A stretch of DNA of 64,000 nt from Streptomyces sp. NRRL S-646 (GCF_000720765.1 NZ_JODC01000011.1:186001-250000); one strand, 5' to 3'; positions 50,701-61,414 are shown, numbered from the stretch's first letter. The notes: generated by a model from the sequence alone, not told the origin. Made by a program: numbers and translations.

Positions 50701-50831
50701 CTCGGGGCCACCACCCCCAACGGGACACGCCGATAGTTGGACGCGTCCATGGTCGTCAATGCCCGAGGGGTGACACCGAACCCGACCTCACCCCGGACGA
50801 CAGCACGCAGCGCAGCCTCGAGATCCGTCAT
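47790..50831 (-). CDS. FAD-linked oxidase/Fe-S protein (D-2-hydroxyacid dehydrogenase-like)
   Basis: 1013 aa. N-terminal FAD-binding type 4 domain (about 1-220, VPVVPRGGGTSIAGQATG), FAD-oxidase C domain (about 220-500, YGHFGDGCIHVRIDF, SGEHGDGQAR) and a [4Fe-4S] region with CVGVAKCRTTSVSG and CLSCKGCRSDCPVG. A CCG domain at the C-terminus contains GCCGLAGNFGFEKGHY. It would oxidise a D-2-hydroxy acid (lactate, glycolate or 2-hydroxyglutarate) and pass electrons to quinone. Unusual feature: an approximately 30-residue acidic insert, EDDEDDEDEGMLSEGEDEDE and on, near residues 710-745. ATG 50831 was chosen since the open frame upstream is non-homologous. Confidence 0.9.
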   Translation of the reverse strand: MTDLEAALRAVVRGEVGFGVTPRALTTMDASNYRRVPLGVVAPRDVDDVAAVLEVCRAHGVPVVPRGGGTSIAGQATGTGVVLDFTRHMNRLVSIDPDARTAVVQPGLVLDRLQETAAPHGLRFGPDPSTHSRCTLGGMIGNNSCGSHSVAWGTTADSVRELDVVTARGERLRLGRGWAGAPDGLRGLVEGELARLRTGFPELPRRISGYAVDALLPEKGVDVARSFCGSEGTLGVLTEAVVRLVEAPRARALAVLAYADESAAAEAAAGLLPYGPLTVEGMAADLVPPTAGLPRGGAWLFVETGGDTEADARARAEAVVRAADVLDSLVVTDPGGQRALWRIREDASGTATRMPDGSEAWPGWEDCAVPPARLGAYLRDFRQLLTSHGLRGTPYGHFGDGCIHVRIDFDLLSEAGVGRFRRFSEELADVVVAHGGSLSGEHGDGQARAELLPKMYGEDMVALFERVKGVWDPDDLLNPGMLVRPAPLDTNLRFSVLPREPVDVAFGYPSDGGDFSAAVRRCVGVAKCRTTSVSGASVMCPSFRATGEEEHSTRGRARLLHEMLAGELVTDGWRSTEVRDALDLCLSCKGCRSDCPVGVDMATYKAEFLHHHYAGRRRPAAHHSMGRLPEWLRLVDRTRTAALVNSLASVGPLAALAKRLGGIAPERELPRLAPETFSRWWRRRTAEQSRRMLAELKEQGRLGRRPWFRVEDDEDDEDEGMLSEGEDEDEEEETDTDDFPPIVALWPDTFTEYLAPDVGKAALRVLEAAGMSVMPTPWMRWKAEESPDGEEWGVSVNPLTSRRARVCCGLTYISTGQLDRARKVLRRTLDLLDLFLDPRLGEHVPAFVVLEPSCAAALRTDLPELLHDDPRAARLAASVVTFAEALERYAPDWAPPALDRPVTGQTHCHQHAVLGDGADRRLREAAGLTGELAGGCCGLAGNFGFEKGHYQVSAACAEEQLLPAVRDAADGTVVLADGFSCRTQLEQLAGVRGRHLAEVLAEGLEEGPKERRP

Positions 50832-50881
50832 CCGTCCAGCAAACCAGCCGAGGCTCAGCAGTCCAGCCCCCGTTCGGCATT

Positions 50882-50950
50882 CCAGCCCGTCCGGCGTTTG
50901 AGGACGAGGCCGTTCAGGCCGAAGGGGGGTCTGGTGGCGCAGCCCCCAGG
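50882..50950. repeat. Second Streptomyces intergenic repeat family
   Basis: CCAGCCCGTCCGGCGTTTGA, GGACGAGGCCGTTCAGGCC and GGTGGCGCAGCCCCCAGG form an element I recognise as very common in Streptomyces intergenic DNA. It is unrelated to the GCGGCTCCGCCGC family. Function unknown, possibly RNA processing. Confidence 0.7.
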
Positions 50951-51019
50951 TCCGACGCGCACGACACCGCCGTCTCATCCGACGGACGACGTTTCACCCA
51001 GGTTTCCGGAAACGGCTAA

Positions 51020-52147
<1,128 letters not shown>

Positions 52148-52169
52148 CGGCTTCCACCACGACCTGAAG

Positions 52170-52200
52170 GGGCGCCCGGTACCAGTACCGGGCGCCCTTT
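52170..52200 (+). terminator. serC terminator
   Basis: GGGCGCCCGGTAC and GTACCGGGCGCCC form a perfect 13-bp stem with a 2-base loop, followed by TTTGCGTTT. It lies 22 bases past the serC stop and also faces the convergent secreted-hydrolase gene. Confidence 0.85.
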
Positions 52201-52221
52201 GCGTTTCCGCTCAACTCACCT

Positions 52222-53820
52222 TCAGCCGCGGAAGCCGATCAGGCCGTGCAGGGTGCCGGCGTTCGGCGCGGTGGCCGGCTGCTGCGAGGACAGCGCGGAC
52301 TTCGCCGTGCTCACCGGCTTGGGGTCGGGGGTCTTCTGGCACACCGCGTCGGCCGTGCCGTGGCCGCGCGGCACCGTGCCGTCGGTCAGGTACTTCGTCA
52401 GGTACTTGTCCAGGCAGGCGTTGCCGCTCAGCGAGATGCCGTGGTTGCCGCCGCCCTGCTCGACCACCAGGCTGGAGTTCTTGAGCAGACGGTGGACGGT
52501 GACGCCGCCCTGGTACGGGGTGGCCGCGTCGTTCGTCGCCTGGAACAGCAGCACCGGCGGCAGCTGGGAGTTGGCGACGTTCACCGGCTTCAGCGACTTG
52601 GTGGGCCAGAACACGCACGGCGCGTTGTACCAGGCGTTGTTCCAGGCGTTGAAGGGCGCCTTGGCGTACACCGCCCAGTTGTCCTTCTCCCACTGCTTCC
52701 AGTCACGCGGCCAGGCCACGTCCCGGCACTGCACGGCGGCGTAGATGCTGTAGCCGTTGTCGCCGGAGGCGTCGATGGCGGCGAGGCTCTGGTACGTCTT
52801 CACCAGCGGGGCGGGGTTGTGGTCGTTGACGTAGGCGGCGAACGCCTGGGCGAGCTGGGGCCAGTAGCCGTTGTAGTAGCCGCCGGGCAGGAAGGTGTCC
52901 TCCACCTCCGCGGCGCCCACCTTGCCGCCCGCGGGCTTCTTGGCGAGCTCGGCCTGCATCGCGTACCACTTGGCCTCGATCTTGGCCGGGTCGGTGCCGA
53001 GCTTGTACGTGGAGTTGTACTTGGCGATCCACGCCATGAGCGCCTTGTGACGGGCGTCGAAGGCGTAGTCCTGGCCGATGTTGTCGTCGTACCAGACCCC
53101 GTCGGGGTTGACGATCGAGTCCAGGACCAGGCGGCGCACCCGGTGCGGGAAGAGCTTGGCGTAGACCTGGCCCAGGTAGGTGCCGTACGAGTAGCCGAAG
53201 TAGTTGATCTTCTTGGCGCCGAGGGACTTGCGGATCGAGTCCATGTCCTTCACGGCGCTGACCGTGTTGATGTACGGCAGGACGTCCGCGTACTTCCTGC
53301 CGCAGGCGGCGGCGAAGGACTTGGCGCGCTCCAGGTTGGCCTTCTCGATGGCCGGGGTGCTGGGGACGCTCTCCGGGCGGACGGGGTTGAAGTAGCCGGG
53401 TTTGCAGTCGAGCGCGGGCGTGCTCTTGCCCACGCCCCGCGGGTCGAAGCCGATGACGTCGTACTGGGCCGCGACCGCCTTGGGCAGCGCGGACGCGACG
53501 AATGGGGCGAGCGTGAGGCCGCTGCCTCCGGGACCGCCCGGGTTGACCAGCAGCGGGCCCTGGAACTTCCGCGCGGTGTGCGGGACCCGGGTCAGGGCCA
53601 GGGTTATCTTCCGCCCCTGCGGCCTGGCGTAGTCGAGCGGCACCTTCACCGTCCCGCACTGGAGGGTCGGGGAGGCGTCCGTGGCGCACTTCTTCCAGGT
53701 GACCTTCGCCGTCTGGACGGCGTTCGCCGAGGACGTAGTGCCGGCCTCGGCGGGAGCGGCCGTGAGCGTCCCGGCCAGGACGACGGCGGTGCCGCACAGC
53801 ACAGCTGCGCTTGTCTTCAT
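52222..53820 (-). CDS. Secreted tripeptidyl aminopeptidase-type alpha/beta hydrolase
   Basis: 532 aa. A signal peptide (MKTSAAVLCGTAVVLAGTLT, cleavage after APAEA) is followed by an S33-family peptidase like Streptomyces Tap and SlpD/SlpE. Nucleophile motif GYSYGTYLG (Ser near 218), Asp in FQATNDAATP and His in GGGNHGISL complete the triad; NPGGPGGSG is the oxyanion loop. It probably removes tripeptides or leader peptides from exported proteins. Convergent with serC; neighbours GH5 cellulase in the secretome cluster. Confidence 0.93.
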   Translation of the reverse strand: MKTSAAVLCGTAVVLAGTLTAAPAEAGTTSSANAVQTAKVTWKKCATDASPTLQCGTVKVPLDYARPQGRKITLALTRVPHTARKFQGPLLVNPGGPGGSGLTLAPFVASALPKAVAAQYDVIGFDPRGVGKSTPALDCKPGYFNPVRPESVPSTPAIEKANLERAKSFAAACGRKYADVLPYINTVSAVKDMDSIRKSLGAKKINYFGYSYGTYLGQVYAKLFPHRVRRLVLDSIVNPDGVWYDDNIGQDYAFDARHKALMAWIAKYNSTYKLGTDPAKIEAKWYAMQAELAKKPAGGKVGAAEVEDTFLPGGYYNGYWPQLAQAFAAYVNDHNPAPLVKTYQSLAAIDASGDNGYSIYAAVQCRDVAWPRDWKQWEKDNWAVYAKAPFNAWNNAWYNAPCVFWPTKSLKPVNVANSQLPPVLLFQATNDAATPYQGGVTVHRLLKNSSLVVEQGGGNHGISLSGNACLDKYLTKYLTDGTVPRGHGTADAVCQKTPDPKPVSTAKSALSSQQPATAPNAGTLHGLIGFRG

Positions 53821-53945
53821 GAACTTCTCTCAGAAGGTGGGGGGTTGGGACAGGATCGGAAAGTTCATGATCCTGGCCGGATTTTTTCGGAGAAGGACGA
53901 AGACGAGAAACACATGAGGCGAAGATTTGAGATTCCTGTGACCTG

Positions 53946-53975
53946 GGGGGCGCCCGGCACACACCGGGCGCCCCC
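53946..53975 (-). terminator. Terminator downstream of the GH5 gene
   Basis: GGGGGCGCCCGG-CACACA-CCGGGCGCCCCC, a perfect 12-bp stem 12 bases past the cellulase stop codon on the minus strand. Confidence 0.8.
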
Positions 53976-53987
53976 GGCTCACGGCCA

Positions 53988-55595
<1,608 letters not shown>

Positions 55596-55614
55596 TCAAG
55601 CGCTACGACGTCGG

Positions 55615-56595
55615 TCAGCGGCGCAGCAGCCGCCGGATTCCGAAGACGACCGCTGCCGCGACGGCGACGGCGAGCGCGCCGATCTTGAGGCTGCCGCCCG
55701 CGCTGCCGCCGCTCCCGCTCGACGCACCCGAACTCCCGCCCTCGGAGGGCGACTTGGTGCCTCCGCCGCCCGGAGCGTCCTGCGCCTGCACGGAGCTGTC
55801 GGCGCCCTCACTGCCGTACAGGAGCTTCGAGCCGTCGACGGAGTAGGTGACGGACTCGCCCTGCCCCTGCAGCGGCACGTTCAGCCGCCCCTTGCGTTTG
55901 ATCTTCCCGCCGTTCCAGTCGTAGTAGATCCCGCCGAAGTAGCCGCGCACGGCGAGCTGCCTGTCGTCCGGGGAGATCGCGGCGTCGGTGGCCCAGAGGT
56001 CGACGGCGGCGACGCGCTTGAAGTAGTTCGTGCCGGAGGCGGAGAGCCTGGCCGGCCCCTCGTACAGGTGCCCGCCGTTCTCGTTCTTGTCGATGATGTA
56101 GGCGCGCCCGGTCTTCGGGTCGACGACGAGCGACTCGGCGTTGCGCGCCCCGTCCGTGTACTTGACCACGTACTGCGTGGCCCGCACGGTCTGGTCGACC
56201 AGTTTCTTCGGCTCGGGCAGCCGGTAGATCCACACGTACGGCCACTTGCCGCCGAGGTTGTCGCCGATGTCGCCGACGTAGATCTGGTTGTCGGGGCCGA
56301 TGGAGATGGCCTCGACGTCGCGGGGTGAGCCGATGCCGCTGAGGGTGACGCGGGCGACCGTCCTGCCCGTGCTGCTGTCGACGGCGTAGATGTACGGGCC
56401 GTCGTCGCTGTCGTTGTGGGTCCAGTAGATGCCGGGGTGCAGGTGGGAGGCGGCGAGGCCGCTGGACTCGGTGATGCGCGAGTCCTTGATGGTGAACCCC
56501 TGGTCACCCTTGCCGTCGCCGTCGGCGGCGGATGCGGGCGCGGCGAAGGCACCCACGAGAAGGACCCCGGCGAGGAGAGCGAACGGTCGGCGCAT
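55615..56595 (-). CDS. Exported beta-propeller protein with a C-terminal membrane anchor
   Basis: 326 aa. Signal peptide (MRRPFALLAGVLLVGAFAAP, cleavage after ASA), then WD40/NHL-like beta-propeller sequence with repeated blades such as YWTHNDSDDGPYIYAVDSSTG and IGPDNQIYVGDIGDNLGG. A Ser/Gly-rich stalk (about 270-295) leads to one membrane helix and the basic tail RRLLRR, so the protein is cell-surface anchored. Function unknown; it may bind or sense an external ligand. Confidence 0.82.
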   Translation of the reverse strand: MRRPFALLAGVLLVGAFAAPASAADGDGKGDQGFTIKDSRITESSGLAASHLHPGIYWTHNDSDDGPYIYAVDSSTGRTVARVTLSGIGSPRDVEAISIGPDNQIYVGDIGDNLGGKWPYVWIYRLPEPKKLVDQTVRATQYVVKYTDGARNAESLVVDPKTGRAYIIDKNENGGHLYEGPARLSASGTNYFKRVAAVDLWATDAAISPDDRQLAVRGYFGGIYYDWNGGKIKRKGRLNVPLQGQGESVTYSVDGSKLLYGSEGADSSVQAQDAPGGGGTKSPSEGGSSGASSGSGGSAGGSLKIGALAVAVAAAVVFGIRRLLRR

Positions 56596-56724
56596 GTCCC
56601 CAAGCCTGCCATCCCGGCCCCGTGTTCACGGACTGGTGACGGGGAGGCGCGCGTGGCAGGCCTCACACCTCACCCGTCCCATTGGTCCCTCCCTGATCCC
56701 TCCCCGATCGTCCATCATGAGCGG

Positions 56725-57399
56725 ATGCTTAGGTTCATGCCGGTCGGCGACTCCATGACGATCGGAAGCACGGGCGAGCACACCTGGCGTTACCGGATGT
56801 GGGAGCACCTGCGCGAGACGTACGGCGGCCCGTTCGCCCTGGTCGGCCCGCGCGAGACGCTGTACGACAAGGCGACGGACGCGCCGGTGTCGTACGAGTA
56901 CGCCGACCCCGACTTCCCGCGCGCCCATCTGGCGGGCTGGGGCGAGGGGTGGCTGCACATGGCGCCGCTGATCGGCGATGCGGTGCGCTCCTGCGACGCG
57001 GACGTCCTGCTCGTCTCCCTCGGCCTGATCGACCTGGGCTTCTATACGAACGCGGAGCAGACGGCGGAGAACGTGCACCGCTTCGTGGCGGCGGCCCGCT
57101 CGGCCAACCCGCGCATCCGCATGGTCGTCCTGCCGGTGATCCCGAACGTCCGCGCCACCTCGGACGCCCCCTTCGCCACGCAGGTGACCCGCTTCAACGA
57201 ACTCCTGGCCAAGGCGGTCGCCGACCTGGACGAGCCCCGCTCCCCGCTCCTGCTGGCCTCGCCCCCGCCCTCGTACGACATCCATCTCGACACCTACGAC
57301 GGCACGCACCCGAACGCGAGCGGCGAGCACAAGATCGCGGCGGCTTTCGCGGACGCGATCTATCAGGCGTGGGACGTCGGGGAGCCCTACGCGGGCTGA
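56725..57399 (+). CDS. SGNH/GDSL-type hydrolase
   Basis: 224 aa. The block I GDSMTIGSTGE motif carries the catalytic Ser; the block V motif DGTHPNASGEH carries Asp and His. Block III (Gly/Asn) is degenerate in LVSLGLIDLG. There is no signal peptide, so it is cytoplasmic. Typical members hydrolyse esters of lipids or carbohydrates. The start ATG 56725 lacks a good ribosome-binding site. Confidence 0.85.
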   Translation: MLRFMPVGDSMTIGSTGEHTWRYRMWEHLRETYGGPFALVGPRETLYDKATDAPVSYEYADPDFPRAHLAGWGEGWLHMAPLIGDAVRSCDADVLLVSLGLIDLGFYTNAEQTAENVHRFVAAARSANPRIRMVVLPVIPNVRATSDAPFATQVTRFNELLAKAVADLDEPRSPLLLASPPPSYDIHLDTYDGTHPNASGEHKIAAAFADAIYQAWDVGEPYAG

Positions 57400-57446
57400 C
57401 CCTCGACGGCGTCGGGATCGGGCATGTGTTTGTCTCCGCGTGTCCT

Positions 57447-57515
57447 GGTCACCGTGCGTATCGTTGGACTGCGCGGCTGTGCCTGTCCGTGGGGCAGCCG
57501 AGGAGGAGCGCCACG
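57447..57515 (+). promoter_or_regulatory. Leader shared by the two Uma2 genes, copy 1
   Basis: GGTCACCGTGCGTATCGTTG followed by ACTGCGCGGCTGT, a GGAGGAGCGCCACG site and the start codon. The same 5' sequence is found at 62029 ahead of the second Uma2 gene, with only a few changes. It probably contains the promoter and ribosome-binding site. Confidence 0.6.
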
Positions 57516-58109
57516 ATGACCGTCCTTGAAGACAGGATCGAGATGGCCGACGCCGACGCCAACACCAAGCGTTTGGACGAGTGGTTCGAGCGGCTTGAGC
57601 GCCTGCCCGTCCCCGAGGGATTCAGGGTCGAGATCGTCGGGGGCAACGTCTTCATGACACCGCAGCGGGACACTCATTGGCTGCTCATCCGCAAGTTCCT
57701 TTGGGCTCTGGAGGACAGATTCGGGAGGAAGGCCAAGGTGTTCTCGGACGTCCGCATCGACTTCCCCGGCCGTGAGAACGGCTTCTGCCCGGACGTCGCC
57801 CTTCTGAAGGACTCGGCAAAGAAGGACGACACAGGCCACTGGCGTTACCAGGACGTCGAGTTCGTCGCCGAGGTCATCTCAGAGGGCACAGCCCAAAACG
57901 ACTACGGCCCGAAGAGGCTCGCGTACGCGGAGGCCGAGGTCCCCCTGTACATCGTCGCCGATCCCTACCAGGGGCGCTGCTACGTCTACACCGATCCCAA
58001 GGACGGCGACTACGAGAACAGGACGCCGGTCGACTACGGCACCGATGTCGACCTGACCGGCACCGTGGTCGATCTCGTGCTCAAAACCGACGACTTCCCT
58101 CGCGACTGA
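57516..58109 (+). CDS. Uma2-family putative endonuclease (DUF820), paralogue A
   Basis: 197 aa. PD-(D/E)xK-type fold with FCPDVALL (catalytic Asp) and DVEFVAEVIS (Glu and following residues). The family is widely duplicated in actinobacteria and cyanobacteria and its physiological role is unknown. ATG 57516 has the strong AGGAGGAG site. A close paralogue lies at 62098, 4.5 kb away. Confidence 0.9.
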   Translation: MTVLEDRIEMADADANTKRLDEWFERLERLPVPEGFRVEIVGGNVFMTPQRDTHWLLIRKFLWALEDRFGRKAKVFSDVRIDFPGRENGFCPDVALLKDSAKKDDTGHWRYQDVEFVAEVISEGTAQNDYGPKRLAYAEAEVPLYIVADPYQGRCYVYTDPKDGDYENRTPVDYGTDVDLTGTVVDLVLKTDDFPRD

Positions 58110-58190
58110 CCCCGGCGCACTCCCACGAGCGGCAGAAGGACGCTGGGAAAAGCCGGTGCCCAAAGATCGCGCCGGCGGCAGACTGCCCCC

Positions 58191-58796
58191 ATGACCTCCC
58201 CCACCCCTGATGCCAAGGCCGACCTCCACTTCTACCTGCAGTCCGCCCGCGATGCCCTGCTGTGGAAACTCGAAGGGCTCTCGGAGTACGACATCCGCCG
58301 CCCGCGCACACCGACCGGCACCAACCTCCTGGGCCTGGTGAAGCACGCGACGGGCGTGGAGCTGGGCTATCTCGGCGACACCTTCGGGCGGCCGCTGTCC
58401 GGCGGGCCGCTTCCCTGGATGGCAGCGGGCGGTGAACCCAACGCCGACATGTGGGCCACCGCCGACGAGTCCCGGGAGTACATCGTGGACCTCTACCGCC
58501 GGGTGTGGGCACACGCGGACGCGACGATCGACGCGCTGCCGCTGGACACGGTCGGCAGGGTGCCGTGGTGGCCCGACGGCAGGGACGAGGTGACCTTGCA
58601 TCACGTCGTCGTCCGTGTGATCGCCGACACGCACCGGCACGCCGGGCACGCCGACATCCTCCGCGAACTCACGGACGGCGCGGTGGGGATGAACCAGGGC
58701 AACGACAGCATGCCGTCGGGCGACGCGGCCTGGTGGGAGAACCACCGGGACCGGCTGGAGCGTGCGGCGCGGGAGGCCGACCGGAAGCCGGCCTGA
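58191..58796 (+). CDS. DinB-family protein (DUF664)
   Basis: 201-aa four-helix bundle with the DinB metal-binding pattern: LGLVKHATGVELGYLGDTFG, and DTHRHAGHADILRELTDG containing the conserved H-x3-H. DUF664/DinB proteins are metal-dependent thiol-transfer enzymes, often using mycothiol in actinobacteria. The 3' end lies 7 bases from the convergent DUF2637 gene stop. Substrate unknown. Confidence 0.9.
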   Translation: MTSPTPDAKADLHFYLQSARDALLWKLEGLSEYDIRRPRTPTGTNLLGLVKHATGVELGYLGDTFGRPLSGGPLPWMAAGGEPNADMWATADESREYIVDLYRRVWAHADATIDALPLDTVGRVPWWPDGRDEVTLHHVVVRVIADTHRHAGHADILRELTDGAVGMNQGNDSMPSGDAAWWENHRDRLERAAREADRKPA

Positions 58797-58803
58797 TCCC
58801 CGG

Positions 58804-59670
58804 TCAGCTTCGGGACGCCGAGCCGCCACCGGTGGGACGCGGCTTCGAGGTGGCCGAACCGCTCTTGGACGCAGGAGATTTGGCACTTGCGGGCGTCTGG
58901 CGATGACGGTGGCGGGAGATGTTTCTGCGCGGTGGCCGGGTCAGCGTGATCTGGCGGACCAGTTGCTGGAAGCACGCCAGGGACGCGAGCGTCGGCAGGG
59001 CTGCTGCGGCGACACCGGTGAAGCTTCTGTCGGCCTCGGCCACGCAGAGTGACATCGCAAGGAAGGAGAAGAGCAGAACGACGAACCAGGAGTGCACGGC
59101 CCTGCGTTGGTGAAGGGCGCTGCGCAGGATGGAGAGCGAGGCCACCATCCAGGGGCCGTAGACCAGAAGCGGCCACCAGGTCAGTATTCCGCCCTGCGTG
59201 GCCGATGCGACGTGCCGCAGAGGTGCATAGGCCACCATGCCGCCGAAGACGCTCACCATCGAAACGATCACGGCGGCGAGCGCGGCGATCAGAAAGCTGA
59301 CGGTCTGCAGCCATGTGAAGCGGAAGCGCAGCCGGAACCGCACTTTCCGATGCCGGACGGTACGGCGCCGAATGGGGGGCAACTCGGCTGTGATTCTCGC
59401 CAGGTTGTCCATCGACTCGCCCGTGAAGTCGACGTCGGACGGCGGCGGCTCGCGACGGGGCGGCGACACCGTGCCCGCCTGCTCCGCCGTCACGGCGTTC
59501 TGCAGGAGGGACGTGAGTTCCTCGACCGGGTCCCAGCCCTCTACCAGAGGGCCGGTGGCGTACATGTCCTCTGCGGGACCCCGGTGGCGGCCGGTGGCCA
59601 GTCCGGTGGGGTAGTCACCGGGATACCGTTCGTGCGGGGTGAAGGACAGATCCAGGTATTCGTCGTTCAT
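58804..59670 (-). CDS. DUF2637-like membrane protein
   Basis: 288 aa. A hydrophilic N-terminal 105 residues, then four membrane helices: LQTVSFLIAALAAVIVSMVS, ILTWWPLLVYGPWMVASLSI, SWFVVLLFSFLAMSLCVAEA and a last one in AAALPTLASLACFQQL. The C-terminus is basic and Ser/Lys-rich. The layout matches DUF2637/SpdB-related proteins known from Streptomyces conjugative elements and core genomes. It follows a 92-aa gene by 15 bases, an apparent operon. Confidence 0.78.
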   Translation of the reverse strand: MNDEYLDLSFTPHERYPGDYPTGLATGRHRGPAEDMYATGPLVEGWDPVEELTSLLQNAVTAEQAGTVSPPRREPPPSDVDFTGESMDNLARITAELPPIRRRTVRHRKVRFRLRFRFTWLQTVSFLIAALAAVIVSMVSVFGGMVAYAPLRHVASATQGGILTWWPLLVYGPWMVASLSILRSALHQRRAVHSWFVVLLFSFLAMSLCVAEADRSFTGVAAAALPTLASLACFQQLVRQITLTRPPRRNISRHRHRQTPASAKSPASKSGSATSKPRPTGGGSASRS

Positions 59671-59685
59671 GGAGGTCCGCCCCCG

Positions 59686-59964
59686 TCATGTAACCGCGTG
59701 GCAGCCGGACCGTCCCTGATCGTTCCACCGCCGCCCGAGTTCCTCCTGAGCCGTGTCCAGGATTCCCAGGAACTCGCTGAACAGGGTCCCGGTGACCTGC
59801 AGTTCGATCCGCGCGCCGTCCCCGTGCAAGGTGCTGCAGGCATCGGCCGCCGAGTACGCCGCGGCGGGCGTGAAGGTGTAGCGCCCTACTGCAACCGCAC
59901 GGGCGGGGGGATCCTCCGCTGTCGCTCCGGAACGGTACGGGTTAAGGAACCTTGCTTTCGCCAT
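59686..59964 (-). CDS. Hypothetical 92-aa protein paired with the DUF2637 gene
   Basis: Starts MAKARFLNPYRSG and continues TFTPAAAYSAADACSTLHGD and ILDTAQEELGRRWNDQ. No signal or membrane helix. Close relatives precede the DUF2637 protein in many Streptomyces, from memory. It is the first gene of the two-gene unit. Function unknown. Confidence 0.7.
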   Translation of the reverse strand: MAKARFLNPYRSGATAEDPPARAVAVGRYTFTPAAAYSAADACSTLHGDGARIELQVTGTLFSEFLGILDTAQEELGRRWNDQGRSGCHAVT

Positions 59965-60124
59965 ATTCCGCTAACGCCGCGTCCCCTCCTCCGGATGCGC
60001 GGCAAACGAGTGAGGCCAATTTGACGAAAACATCGACTAGATCGTTTGTCATGAGAGCCGACCAGTCCGTGCTCAATACGTTAAGAGTCCAGCATTTTGT
60101 CTTTTGAATTCTTCTCGCACAGCG

Positions 60125-60158
60125 AAGATCATTTCCGGGGAAAGATCACTTTCGGGGA
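60125..60158. promoter_or_regulatory. Tandem 17-bp direct repeat before the aldo/keto reductase
   Basis: AAGATCATTTCCGGGGA and AAGATCACTTTCGGGGA abut, differing at two positions. They lie 43 bases upstream of the reductase start, in the lowest-GC part of a 236-base intergenic region that also contains TGACGAAAAC and GTTTGTCA. Probably a regulator binding site; the regulator is unknown. Confidence 0.45.
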
Positions 60159-60200
60159 TCCCTTGCATAGAGCGCACTCCAGGCCGTTGGCTAGGTGGTC

Positions 60201-61193
60201 ATGAAGTACACGCAGCTCGGACGCACGGGACTCAAGGTCAGCCGACTGGTCCTCGGCACGATGAACTTCGGACCGCAGACGGACGAGGCCGACAGCCACG
60301 CGATCATGGACGCGGCGCTGGACGCCGGCATCAACTTCTTCGACACCGCCAACGTGTACGGCTGGGGCGAGAACAAGGGCCGTACGGAAGAGATCATCGG
60401 CAACTGGTTCGCCAAGAGCGCGGCCCACCGCGACAAGGTCGTCCTCGCCACGAAGGTGTACGGCAACATGGCCGCGGACGGCGACGCCTGGCCCAACCAC
60501 GACAAGCTCTCCGCGCTGAACATCCGGCGCGCGGTCGACGCCAGCCTGAAGCGGCTGCAGACGGACCACATCGACGTCTACCAGTTCCACCACGTCGACC
60601 GCCGGACCCCCTTCGAGGAGATCTGGCAGGCGATCGACGTCCTGGTCCAGCAGGGCAAGATCCTCTACGTCGGCTCCTCGAACTTCCCCGGCTACAAGAT
60701 CGCCCAGGCCAACGAGATCGCAGCCCGCCGCGGCGGCACCATCGGTCTCGTCAGCGAACAGTGCCTCTACAACCTCGCCGAGCGCCGCGCCGAGATGGAG
60801 GTCATTCCGGCCGCGCAGGAGTACGGCCTCGGGGTCATCCCCTGGTCACCGCTGCACGGCGGCCTGCTCGGCGGTGTGATCAAGAAGGAGGTCGAGGGCG
60901 GGCGCCGGGCGAGCGGCCGGGCCGCGGACTCCCTCGCCAACACCACCATCCGCGCCCAGATCCAGGCGTACGAGGACCTGCTCGACAAGCACGGCGTGGA
61001 ACCGGGCGAGGCCGCCCTGGCCTGGCTCCTGACCCGCCCCGGCGTGACGGGTCCGATCGTGGGCCCGCGTACGGCCGAGCAGCTGGAGTCGGCGATCAGG
61101 GCGGCGGAGCTGGAGCTGAGCGAGGAACTGCTCTCCGGCCTCGACGAGATCTTCCCGGGCCCAGGCCCGTCCCCGGAGGCCTTCGCCTGGTAG
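60201..61193 (+). CDS. Aldo/keto reductase
   Basis: 330-aa NADPH-dependent AKR with the catalytic tetrad: Asp and Tyr in FFDTANVYGWG, Lys in VVLATKVYG and His in QFHHVDRRTP. The C-terminus IVGPRTAEQLESAIRAAELE binds NADP. It reduces aldehydes or ketones of unknown identity. ATG 60201 starts the conserved MKYTQLGRTGLKVS; a GTG two codons upstream is possible. It is preceded by a tandem repeat and followed by a dispersed repeat copy. Confidence 0.93.
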   Translation: MKYTQLGRTGLKVSRLVLGTMNFGPQTDEADSHAIMDAALDAGINFFDTANVYGWGENKGRTEEIIGNWFAKSAAHRDKVVLATKVYGNMAADGDAWPNHDKLSALNIRRAVDASLKRLQTDHIDVYQFHHVDRRTPFEEIWQAIDVLVQQGKILYVGSSNFPGYKIAQANEIAARRGGTIGLVSEQCLYNLAERRAEMEVIPAAQEYGLGVIPWSPLHGGLLGGVIKKEVEGGRRASGRAADSLANTTIRAQIQAYEDLLDKHGVEPGEAALAWLLTRPGVTGPIVGPRTAEQLESAIRAAELELSEELLSGLDEIFPGPGPSPEAFAW

Positions 61194-61300
61194 GGCCCCT
61201 TCAGGGGCGCGGGGCGGAGTCGACATGCGGCTCCGCCGCGCGGGCGCGACCCAGCCACGAACAACCCGCACCCGGCAACGAACGCGCAGTTCCCCGCCGC
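61194..61300. repeat. Dispersed repeat, copy 8
   Basis: GGGCCCCTTCAGGGGCGCGG stem, GCGGCTCCGCCGC core, GGGCGCGACCCAGCCACGAA and a CAACCCGCACCCGG tail, directly after the aldo/keto reductase stop. Probably a terminator shared with the convergent small-ORF/thpR pair. Confidence 0.7.
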
Positions 61301-61314
61301 TTCCGCGTAAAGAG

Positions 61315-61404
61315 CTACCTACCGAGCGCAGCCGCGAGGGCAACAACGACGAACAACAGCACAAGCGCACCGGCCATGATCCGGTTCCGGGTCTTCGGGT
61401 CCAC
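61315..61404 (-). CDS. 29-aa single-helix membrane microprotein
   Basis: GTG-started ORF encoding DPKTRNRIMAGALVLLFVVV and ALAAALGR: a basic head and one membrane helix. It starts 11 bases after the thpR stop and would be co-transcribed. I recall nearly the same sequence next to thpR in other Streptomyces, so it is likely real despite its size. Function unknown, possibly a regulator of a membrane enzyme. Confidence 0.65.
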   Translation of the reverse strand: MDPKTRNRIMAGALVLLFVVVALAAALGR

Positions 61405-61414
61405 GTACCCGAGC

